Of a stretch of 64,000 nucleotides of DNA, positions 39,201 to 50,600 are shown piece by piece. Numbering within the stretch: the first letter of the stretch is position 1; the number at the start of each line of letters is the position of its first letter. Below the pieces are notes generated by a model. The model had not been told where the DNA came from, made no database searches, and was given only the letters and a program-made list of their open reading frames with translations. Source of the DNA: Antennarius striatus (Eukaryota > Chordata > Actinopteri > Lophiiformes > Antennariidae); the NCBI RefSeq assembly GCF_040054535.1, contig NC_090781.1, positions 13,599,982-13,663,981 on the forward strand, written 5' to 3'. The translations under genes and the position numbers were made by a program.

Positions 39201-41502
39201 ATACTGTTGATCTATAGGCCCCAAAAGTTAGAATTTGTTTCGCTGCTCCACAGAACAGCGCCCCAAAACTTTAGTGCCTTGTCTGAATGGTTTTGAGTGA
39301 CTGCAGCCAGCGCTTCTTGTACTTTCTGATCAGCAGTGATGTCTCCTGGAGTTCAGATGTGGATCTCTGAAGTAAATTTAGGCCTTATTTGATAAAAGTC
39401 TGGGATTCTATGGTTCAAGTAAGGCTATGAAGGTTGGCACGTGTTTCATCTACAATTGACTGAAATGTGTGCTCTTTTGAGGGATGCTATTCATTGTGTT
39501 GAATAATTTTGTGACTGGGTTAGGGTGAGCTATTTAAACTGTTCTTGTGTGATTTGGTTTTTGCAAAACTGCTGCTAAATAATATATTTAGCCAATAAAA
39601 CTAAAATGCAATTGGGTTGACTTCCAAATGTGAAAAGAAAAATCCTATCCATAATTATTTGAAGAGGCTTGAGAAAATATTGAGCAAACTCTAAATTCTC
39701 TCCCTCCGTGTCATGAAGGTTCTGACTCGCCCTCATCCTCCACACCAGAAGAGGCTGACACAGAAGATGACGGACAAGCTGTGAGTATCCGAAGAGCTGG
39801 TCGTTTACCATTTACTGTCTCAAAGGGCTTGTTCATGCTACCACTGGGCCCCAATGCAGCTATTTTATGTTTTGACTTTTGGGATGACATGCAGCCTCTG
39901 CCAGTCCCATACAGGAAGTGAGTCGTCATCAAACAGCAGAAAGGAGATGCTTCCCAAACCCCTCACCATAGTGACTAGTGAGTCGTCGTCTAGCTGCTTT
40001 GTGCGGTCGGAAGAGTTTAGTTTTGGATCCAGCCATGCTGTCACCACTCACACACCTGCTCAGGTAGCACAACTCTTTCAGCTCCAAGAACGTGATTGTG
40101 ATTAAAAAGGATGATGTACAATTTATCTTTTAAATTATCCTTCTGTGTTCTCATGACACATGTCTAATGAATATGACTGTAAAATATGGGAAGGGTTGAG
40201 GAATCGTCTTGAGTCAGAGGTTTCCCAGCAAAGTTAGTGACATTATAAAATTATGAGACATTAGAGACAGACTGGTTGTTTCTCTGTGTCTTTACTTCTT
40301 CAGCTGTTATTTGTTGATTAATTTGACACGGGATAGAAATAAAATGATGTCCCACAGAATGAAATCTTATAAATATGGTGTCACTTGTGCATCTTTTGGA
40401 GATATGTTGGACTATCAGAAGTGATCAGGAGCCTTCTGTCGCTGCACAGTACACATTGTTCCCTGAGTCACCCTGTAATCCTATACTCTCTCCACAGATC
40501 CACACCAGGCCAGGACAGCACCAGCTTTCACAAATGACGGCTGTGTTGAACCCCCCAGCACCCCCGCCACCGCCTCCTGCTCCACCTACTCCTCCTGTGG
40601 GTCCTCCGGCATCGTCTCCCCTGTCCCCGCTCTCACCCACAATTTCTCTGCTGGAGGAGGGAGACCTGCGCAGCGTGGACCCCTGCAAAGACCTGTGGGG
40701 CTCTCGAGGTTATGAGGACTACAGACGGGCAGGGGCCACTAGGACTATGGTTGGTGGGCTGACTGGGGGTGTGGTTGTCGGCGGCGGAGGGAGTCTGCAG
40801 GACAAGTCGGAACTGTGCGTGGTTCGCTTTGAGAAGGAGCTGGCAGGGGTGGGAACGGCGGGCTGTGACGTGACTGTGAGCTTGGACAGCAAAGCCTCCC
40901 AGCGCCTGTCGTCGTCGTCGCCTACCTGTATGTCCATGCCCAACGCCGTGTCAGGCGTGTCCTCAGGTGCCGGTTCACCTCAGGAGACGGGCAAAGGCTC
41001 GCCCTCTCCCTGCTGCATCCACACCTCACTGGCCACGCCCAGGTCGCGGACTCGTAAGAGAGGAGGAGGGGCCAGCAGCAGCTGCGACCCGGGGGTGATC
41101 TCCCCTGACGACGACAGCCCGTGTCCTCAGGCTTCATCATCGTGCTCATCCCGCTGTGTGTACTGCCGCTCTGTTTTCAGCGCTTCGGAGAACGGGCGGG
41201 GCCGCTGCAGAGATGCCCCCGACCCGGCTCTGCACTGCCTGCGCCAGTGGACCTGTGTGTGGTGCGCAGAGAGTCTTCTCTACCACTGCATGTCAGACTC
41301 AGAGGGGGAGTTCTGGGAGCCTTGCTCGTGCGATGACTCGATGGGGGGTCACCCACACCCCCTTTGTTGTGCCCGTTGGTTGGCCCTCCTGGCCTTGTCG
41401 CTCTTCGTGCCCTGCATGTGCTGCTACTTGCCTTTGCGCGCCTGCCTGCGGTGTGGAGAGAGGTGCGGCTGCTGTGGGGGAAAGCACAAGGCAGTCCGAT
41501 GA
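36276..41502 (+). CDS. spred3: Sprouty-related EVH1 domain protein 3
   Basis: Membrane-associated inhibitor of Ras-Raf-ERK signalling. Six exons: 36276-36286, 37974-38139, 38306-38474, 39719-39780, 39905-40063 and 40498-41502, totalling 1572 nt, 523 aa (human about 410). A tiny first exon encodes MEGD and joins to [20 protein letters not shown], so the EVH1 domain occupies about residues 3-115 ([24 protein letters not shown]). The middle is Ser/Pro-rich, with a poly-proline stretch and RGYEDYRR at about 259-266 where the KIT-binding-like region lies in the family. The cysteine-rich SPR domain starts at residue 409 ([45 protein letters not shown]). Exon 5 begins at 39905, because the nearer AG at 39894 would break the frame. 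Intron 3 carries a Tc1 relic. Confidence 0.93.
37500..37556 (+). repeat. TTCC microsatellite in spred3 intron 1
   Basis: Tandem TTCC units, followed by a T homopolymer at about 37560-37572. Frames reading Leu-Pro-Ser-Phe or Arg-Lys-Glu-Gly repeats come from this tract and are not genes. Confidence 0.9.
38560..39560 (-). mobile_element. Tc1-like transposase relic in spred3 intron 3
   Basis: Reading the minus strand gives pieces of the C-terminal half of a Tc1 transposase. In order they are a WSSETN-like DDE block, [13 protein letters not shown] (compare the family DNDPKHTSK motif), [15 protein letters not shown], and near the end VQQVIAAKG-type residues. The frame is broken by several stops and shifts. 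The outer parts GTTGAATAACT (minus, near 38670) and GTTGAATAATTTT (plus, near 39500) look like matching inverted-repeat remnants. The copy is dead and clearly old. Confidence 0.75.
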
Positions 41503-41558
41503 GGCCAGGCAGGGGACAGGAGGGTTGTCTCTGGACAGAGGAGGTTTGGGTGTTGAGA

Positions 41559-41777
<219 letters not shown>

Positions 41778-41778
<1 letters not shown>

Positions 41779-42138
41779 ACCTGTAGGGACGCAGAAAAAC
41801 GGAGAGATAATCAGGTGGAACAGTGCTCTCAGTAGACCCACAACTCTGGAGCGGCCCTCCGAAGGCCCCACAGCCTTCCACTGCATTCCACTCTTTCTCT
41901 TTTCAATCTGGGGCCTTCCTCACTGGTCCACACCTGCTGGAGGTGCACTGCACTCAGACCAGGCTCTGTTGGAGTCATCTGAAGCCTTCATAGAGGATTT
42001 ACTGAGGTTTGGCTGATCTAGAGTTTGCAGTCAGAGACTTTATCACAGAAAGTAAGTGGCAGAGGCAACAATGATGTGTACACTGTTTCAGATGTCTGTT
42101 TTTATTTAGAAAGGAAAACACAAAAAACAAATTATGTT

Positions 42139-42169
<31 letters not shown>

Positions 42170-44990
42170 GATTGTTATAATTTTAATTGGTATATTTTAT
42201 TAAATGTTCAACATATTGACCAAGTCCTTCAATGGCACACACTATTACATATTCGCAAACATGAGATCTTGGGGAAGTTATTTGTTTCACATTGGGCCTG
42301 TTCGTCAGTCAGATGAACAGACGTCACCCTTTACCTCTAATTTTACCTCATATGTTACTCAATCCTTGGTCATGAAAAGAAACCGATGAGAGTGGGGGTT
42401 GAAGAGTGCACAATACTCAGTGCAATCTCTGACAAAGTATGATTATCTGATACCACTAGTGTTGTCTTTAGGTTAAAGTAGGAGACCACGACGAAAAGGA
42501 AGGTTGTGATGCAAAGGGACGATTGATAAGGGAAGATGCAATGGCAGCCACAAAGGCATGAGTTGTTACGTGGTTCTTTAAGGTCCTTTCTTACCAAATA
42601 CAAGGTTATTCATGTCGTCTTAAAAACTGCAAGAATGTGTGTGATCATTGAACACCCTCACCTTACACCCCTTCTTTCCATGTATTTTTCAATATTGATT
42701 ATGAACAGCGTCAAATCCTGCCTCTATACTTGTTGAATCAGTCAAGGTGCTTACAACTGAGGCCTCTGAGTGAGTCTGTTTTACTTCATACACAGCGACC
42801 TTACAGTTGCAACCCCAAAGAAAACCAAATCATGACCCCGCCCTAAACAATCTGTAGATTAGCCTAGGTCTTTGAATGAGATGCCACCAAAAACACAAGT
42901 GCAATGAACAATGTGTTGAAGAGTATTTTTGTACCAGTTGATCCCATTTAAAAAAAACAAAAACAAAAAGAAAAAAAAACCCTGAACGGAAATCGAAAAA
43001 TCGTTGGGACTGAATTCTGTAGTGTTTTATTGTGTTTGATATCAAGCAGAAAAGATAAATTGGAACACTAATTTGTCTTTGAGCAGCAGCACGTGGCTCA
43101 CAGGCGTGATGTTTTAACGTGCTTGCTGATGACTGTTGACCCTGTGATAAGAAAAGAGATGTATTAACTTGAAAAGATGAATGGTAGTAAGTTTCTGTTC
43201 GGACACAGTAGTAGATGTGTTTAATGAATGTTGCTATAAGTATGAAGTCAAAAAAGCTGCTATTTGAAGTCCTGTCCTGACCCTATTTAAACTTGCCCCC
43301 CCAGCCTTCTTGCAATCTATGAGGTGATGTTGGTAAAGTCAAACAATCCAAGTTCTCATTCCACCCAAGGTGCCAAGGATGCTAAAGACTGTGTGCTTAA
43401 AAGATACATTTACTGCAAGACATTTAAAAAATGCTTTTGATGTACCTTGCATTTCTTTGTCTTTTTTTGCTGATTGGTGAATACATGACCTACAGATTTT
43501 TATCAACTTTATCAAACATCGTAGCATGTCAACATAATCACCCACCCATCGGAATCAAAGAACGAGCTTTTGTGAAGCCTCCACTTTGCACCAATCATGC
43601 AAGGTGAAGATATTTTCAACAGACACCAGTTGCTCTATCAAAATTTGCCTTTTTTTCACTGACTTGAAAAACTTACTGTAGTCACAACTGTTATTATTGG
43701 TCTCCAGCCACTGAATGCAACAGGGATATTATGTTGTTTGAGGAATGTTATGCTGTCTGTCGAATGACAGGAATTGAAATCAAAATAAGTTATGAAATGA
43801 ATCAAGCATCAATGAATGACAGTATTGACAGTCAAAGTGAATCTGTTGGGGAGGGAAGCAGAAGTATTTTACATAAGATTAATGACAGGAGAACAAATGA
43901 CGTGCTCTGATGTCCAGACATGCTCCAGTCTTGTGTCCAAATCCCTCGGATCACCTGGTAGACTATGAATTGTGGGAAGGATGAACCTTTAAGATATTTT
44001 ACCAGATTATATAAATTTAGTTTTAATGAATAACTTTCATCTAAAGTGGCTTAAAGGCAACAGGGTTGAAAATCAAGTCATGTGACAGCCAAATAGCACG
44101 ACCCTAAACCTCTCGATTATGGGATGGTCATTCTCATTACTCGAACAAAAAAAGTAATGTAAAAAACAAGACCCCCTACTCCCCCAAACGCACTCGCATT
44201 CCCCACAATTTCGACACATAAAAGCAAAGACTTGCACACAGATACACAGGTTCACTCAGTGGTGCAGATACAGAGAGCTAGTAAAGCCATTGCACTCAGT
44301 TTGCTACTTCTGGTTCAGTAACGGTGTTAGAGTTCAGTACTGACAGTCTTGCGATCACAGTTGCAGGCCCCATTCTTACATCTTAATAAATGTGCCTTTT
44401 GATTTGAGTAATCAATAACTTATGATTTCTAAGTAACTCTGTGTTAAGTACTATTTAATTTTTGGGTTATTGATTTCTGCCAATGTGCATATTTTTAAAT
44501 GTACGTATTTATTAGTTTCAAAGTAATTAATGAGGTATTACCTGTTTATTTGTTTATTGAGATATTTATTCTGATTCTTTATTTTTTTGAGACAGGTTTT
44601 TATCTTCCGTGCTGTCTTACTTCTAACTTTGTGCCAATGTGCTGCTTTGAGGTGTTACATATCGTGGGTTTGTATCATTATTAAACCCTCACTCTATATT
44701 TTAAAACAGTGTCTACTTCTCTCTCATGTGTGGATGTCATTGACTCAGAGCTTTTTCACAAACACTGCATTCAACTTGCGTTCTGAAATCGTTCCATCAT
44801 ATTATCAAAGGAACTTGAAAAAAGATCTACATATATAGACAGTATGTTCCTAGAAACCATTCTTTGAATCAGCTGACATGACTTTGGAACAGTAGTTTTT
44901 ACAGAAAGCAGCAGCAAGTACATCCATCGACCATTAAATAAAAAACAAACAAACGGAGGGAAACCAATGACACAAATGTTACGTTAAAGA
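41778..44990. other. spred3 3' UTR and spred3-dhx34 convergent intergenic region
   Basis: Non-coding. A TA microsatellite lies at 42138-42169. An AATAAA at 44385-44390 is a possible distal polyadenylation signal for spred3, which would make a 2.9-kb 3' UTR. An ATTAAA near 42198 would give a shorter one. The short open frames have no domains. Confidence 0.4.
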
Positions 44991-44996
44991 AGCAAC

Positions 44997-45002
44997 TTTA
45001 TT
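44997..45002 (-). terminator. dhx34: dhx34 polyadenylation signal
   Basis: AATAAA on the minus strand 72 bp after the dhx34 stop codon, giving a short 3' UTR. Confidence 0.6.
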
Positions 45003-45073
45003 TGACAAATTGTTCTATAAAGTGTTGTACTGTAGTCCGAATAGAGTTCTTCTAATTCAGATGCTCTGTTACA

Positions 45074-47570
45074 TTACTGGGTGGAATACATGTGCTGTCT
45101 TTTATGTTTGAGGATCTCAGTGGAGGTGAGGGTCAGGTCTTCATTACAGATGTCACAGTGATAAACCCTGGTAAGACTGGACACTGAGGAACAGCCTGCC
45201 TTTCCACTCTCTGCCTCTGGAAACATAAAACATGTCTCTATTAGTCTCAAGCTTTCAAAATTATCAGCATGCAGCATCACATCAGCAGATGAATGTGTTC
45301 TAACAACTAGGATAAATATCGACATTAAAATTCCTGACCTTCCTCCGTGTGCTGCTGTTCTCCAGGTGGCCTGCAGGTGGCCTCGTGCCGCATACGTTCC
45401 AATGGAGTTACAGGCAGGTAGAGGTCACAGTTAGGACAGCTCCAAAAAGTACGTAAACACTCACTGTAGAGGTCCTTTGAGTCCTGCAAAATAATCACAG
45501 TGGACGCATCAGAGCAGACAACGCTTAATATTTTCGTCAAGTGTAATAATTTGTTTATTTCCTATTAGGGGGCGGCAGTGGCTCAGTGGTAAAGCAGGCG
45601 GTAGAGCAGGTCGTCCTATGATTTAAGATCGGCGGTTCGATTCCCGCTCCCGCCCCCCCAAAAATACCCGGAGGTGAGCTGACAGTGGGAGGTGTCAACT
45701 CATCTCCGGAGCACTGCCGAGGCACCCTTGAGCAAGGTGCCGTCCCCTTTACAAAATTGCTCATTTGAGGCGCATCAAGAAGGAGCTGCCTGCCACTCTA
45801 CCTCCCCTGCATGCCTACAGGCCCCCTTGTGTGTGTGTGTGTGATACAGGGGCCTGTACTCACAAACATATGTGTATGCATGCGTTTGTAATCAGTAGCT
45901 AGAGTGTGCCTTCTTAATTTCCCTTCGGGGATCAAACCAGTATATAAAATTAAAAAAAAAAAAAAAATTAGATGTGTTTGTGACAATTTTACAATTCCAG
46001 TTGTTATCCAACTCTTTAAAAAGTGTTGTTAGAGAATCAGTAAACTAATTCTGCAGTGATTAAATGTCTACTTTAATGTCTTCGTGCTCCTGCTTTACTT
46101 CATATATTTCAATGACTTAAAACACCGACGCTGATCTGCTGAAGCTGAAGCAAGTCCTTAATGCTCTGTTTGGTTGTTAGGGCAACACAAACCTCCAAAG
46201 TACAGAACCTTAACTTTCTGACATACAATCGTAATGGCGATTGTTCATCTAAATGACAAAAGCTACATGTAATCTGTGATGATGTCTGTGTTGGTGGAAA
46301 CAACAACTGTGGTATCTTAGAACATTTCGAAAATAAGATTCGTCACTGGGATCCTCTTGAAAGACAAGGAAATGTAGCTTTTCTTATATTGAAGGCAGAA
46401 CAAAACATTAGTTTGAAACTTGGCGATGCATTTAATATACGACAATCTTGTTGCAGGTGAAATATTTATTTTTCACTTCTTTGAAACTATCAAAAAGTAT
46501 GTTTCAGTTTGACTCACAGCCAGACAGTTGTAGGTGAAGAAGCTGGTGACCCGAAGGCCTCCTTTAATCGGGTCCAGCTTGACTTCAGCTCCCGGGAGCA
46601 GCGGGTTTACATCTAGAGACAGTTCAGACTCAGGCTGAGGACCGATGTACAGGTTCTGTGACTGGAGCGCTGTGAGCCGGCGTAGGCTGTAGCTGACCTG
46701 AACGTTAGAATACATTAATGAGATAGTGGAAAGTTGAATGACAGAGAAAACCTTTGCAAAACAGAATTAAACAACAATCCAAAAAGACAATTGGTATTCT
46801 TTATGTTGTATTTTATTTATCTTAATTTTTTTTATTTTCAAACTTAGTATTTTACATTTTCAAAAGTTATTTTATATAAAATAATGATCTTCCATCATTT
46901 TCTTTCTCAGTGAAATTTGCTCTTGCACTGAGCTTTATTTACCTTCATAGCGACATATGGATAAAAAAATTAAAATTTGATCTAGACTTCATCAATCAGT
47001 AAATCATAAAAAAACCATACCCACTACCTCAGATAACTGTTCAAAAACTATTTTTAAACGATATGAAATAATTTGTATTATTTGCATGGTAAGTTCTACA
47101 ATATGTCTATGAGCTTTTTGTTTGTTTGATTGCATTCTGGTACCAGGGGCGGGTCAGAGCTGCGTCTCTACCTCAGTGTAGATCAGGTAGCGGACGAGGC
47201 CTTCACTCAGCTTTTCCATGACTTTACGGGACACTCCCTGGACTGCCAATTCTCCTATTGTCCCATTCCCCAGCTGGGCTAACAGGAGCCGCTCCCACTC
47301 AGTTCTCAGGGTAAGAGCTGTGGAGAGAACCTTCAGAGCCTCTTCTGGCTCCTTGAGCTCCAGCTCCAGCCAGCCATCCACCACCAAACGAGTACAGTCA
47401 GCGTTACTGTCCACAGAGTTTGCGACCAGCAGCAAAGTCTATAGATAGATAGATAGATATAGATATACTTTATTTATCCCAAACTGGGAAATTTAGGTGT
47501 CACAGTAGCAGCAGAATTGTTACAGAAAATATACAGAAAACATGCATTAAGGAAAAATAAGACAGTTAAA

Positions 47571-47614
<44 letters not shown>

Positions 47615-50600
47615 TAACAGAAAAGATATATTAACAATATTAACACTAATAACACTAATAATAGTAATACTAATAACAACACTAACAGCAGTACCCAAGC
47701 ATGGTAGGCCTTTCGTCATAGGTAAATAAATAAGTGTGGCACTCAGTGGTCATACACAGGACATAGTGAAGCCATACCAAAACATCAGACTGGTGGTGGG
47801 ACTCTGACTGATATTTCAGAGCTGTTGTACAGCGCAATGGCTTGTGGCAGGAATAAGATCACACGCAGATTCACAGAGAATTAAAATGGATGTGATGAGT
47901 CAGCGACAATTATAGATGAAGAGACAAGGTCCACAGTTATAATGGAATTTGATGTAGTTGGCTTCTTGATAAACTTTAGATTTTACATGATTAAAAAAAA
48001 TGCAGAAATCTCTACTTGTTATCAAAACATTTTATAACTGAAAGCTCACAAAATAAATTTCCGGAAGGAATCATTGTCAAATTTCCATGTTACATTATCA
48101 CACAAATGAATGAATGATTAAGTATTACATGCATAAAATTAATCGCGCCCGGAGTTTCCCCCAAGTCATGCCCCTACTCAGCTGGGACAGGCTCCAGCTC
48201 CCCACGACAACGGATGAAGCAGTATGAAGATGAATGAATGAATGAATGAATATGGCAAAACTAAATACATCAGTCAGGAAAAAAATCAGTATCATCTTTC
48301 CTGAAGACTCAGTCAAAAGTGAATTGCTAGTGAATCTGACTCTAAAGTCTTAGATTTTAAATAATCAGAACAACACAGGTTTACCATAACTATGTGAGGT
48401 TGCTTTAACACAATATTAACTTTTAATAAAGTTAAATCAAGAGAATTAAAAAAATATCAATTTAGTTTTCAGTGGAAACAGGAGTGTCCCACATCTGGTA
48501 CTAACTTGTAATGCAGGAACGCGCACACAGTTGGTCAAATATGGCTTGTTGGTCTCCAACAGAGTGACAAAAGCCAGAAGCTGGTGTTTGCTGCTGTCCC
48601 TGTTATCAGGACCTTCAGACAGGAAAACAAGAAAAAGAAGGAGAGACTGATGAGATATCTTACAAATGAGAGGAATAGAAATGAGAAATAAAAAGACACT
48701 GTTTGAGTTAAGAGGCAAAGGAATAGATATGACATGAATATTACTTCCAATAATATACAAATTCTACTATCACTGCTGTTTGATGCAGATGTAGCTGGAA
48801 GAAATATTGTCTTTGCAGCAAGAAAAAAAAAAGTTTTTCTTAAACTGGCCTGAATTTCAGAAACAGCATTACAAATGAGTAAAAGCAGTGCAGCAGATAT
48901 TGTTTTTTCTAAACATAGAAGGAACCCCAACAAGTTATGGTAAGTGAATAGTTTACTGTCAAGGCCTGTTTTCCAATGTGTGTTTTGTTGTCATGACCCA
49001 TTAATGTAAACCAATGAGGACTTTATACTCCATGTCAGGACCTCGCTTGTTGTCTCACCCTCTGTCAAGACTATTTGTGACTCACAGTAGGTTTGAAATG
49101 GTCATTAAGTTTGGATTATTCAGTAAGGTAAATAGCATTGACAACAAGGAGTAATAAGTTGGAGTATTTCACTAACTAAATAAGTCATGTTGCTCAAAAA
49201 ATTGAAAGGTCGGAATTAGGGGACTGGTTTTGCAATGGCTGAAGAGTTACATTGAAAAAAGACGACAGTTTGTACAAATAGGTGATTATACTTACAGTAA
49301 ATCTACATTGTTGGATTGAACTTCTGGGGTCCCACAGGGGACAGCGGTAGGTTCCAAACTTTTCTCTTATACACTACTGTATATATGAATAATATTTGCC
49401 AAGTGTCACTAGTAACATATCTGATTCACTGTGTGGAAGTTTGCAGTAACATATAAAAGCAACATAGATAAATCAATCACAATCATTAACAATGCAGGGT
49501 TAGGGATGGCATGAACAAGCTATTTTTCATAAAAATTAAAATTCTGGGACCTGGTTACATATAAAAATGAAAAAAATATGCTTAAAGCAAGGAACAAGCT
49601 GGGATTATAATTTGACAGAAGGACTTAATTTTAAAAACCTGTTGGTACCACAAAGAGTACCTGTATGTATTTATCAGAGTGTGGGGTGCATCCATGGAAT
49701 GGGTTGAATGGTGAGTTAAAATATAACATGAACACATTATTGGTGGGTTATAGTGGAGGTTGGATTGACTATGTTTGGTCTTTGAGGAACACAGTTGTAT
49801 AAATTAACCTGGACTGTAAATAAATGTGGCAAAAATGACGCGTTTATATGTAATTGTAAAAACGATCTGAGACAGGGGTAGGGACAAAAACGTTTAATAC
49901 TTCTACCAACTTCTGTTCAGACTGTTACTTTGTTTACTTGTATGTCTTCTTTTATCTGTACTTTATATTCAAAGCAACCTAATTTAAATAAAAATGAAGG
50001 TAATTAAATGAAGTCTACACATAATACATTGATAGAGGTTTGAACCTGCATCTCTGTTGTCATTTTCAGGCACTTGTAGAACCTCTGGGTCACTGGCAAA
50101 CACGCTGGTCGGGTGGATCACCACTCCCTGCTTATTCTTTGTGTGAAAAACCTACGGAACACAAATTCAGACCGTTTAAGTACAATATTTCATCGCAGAT
50201 ATTTTTGAGACAGCCGGTTTACTGATATCGTGCCCCCGTCACGTGTGTGTCTAAACATTCCAACCTGGTCAGAGTCTTTGCGCGTGGTGTTGTGTTCATC
50301 AGGCAGTGCTAGTTGAGGGTAGAGTCCTCTGCAAATCAGAAGCTTGAGCAAAGCCTGCTGGCGGTGGGACAAGTCCTTACTGACAGTGACCATGTCCTGC
50401 AGCTCTGTCATGTTGTGACGCAACTTGAACTTCACGTCCTGTTGTAAAGTGAAGAGAATCATGATCTGTGTTGAGCGTACATGATAACACAAAGATTACC
50501 TGAGTTCACCTGTATGTCCACGTTTTGTCCTGATTCCTTCTTGTCCCTCTTGCCTCGACCTGCTTCCTCTGTATCTGATCCTGATGAGAACTCTCCATCC

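Noticed and set aside
39895-39904. Acceptor AG at 39893-39894 for spred3 exon 5
   Set aside because: It would leave the exon out of frame. The AG at 39903-39904 keeps phase 0 and whole-gene divisibility by three.
45568-45650. tRNA gene
   Set aside because: A and B boxes are present, but the sequence does not fold as a tRNA with a clear anticodon arm and continues into a repeated SINE body and tail.
47517-47729. Open frame with poly-Asn
   Set aside because: It is a translation of the AAT microsatellite inside a LINE fragment.
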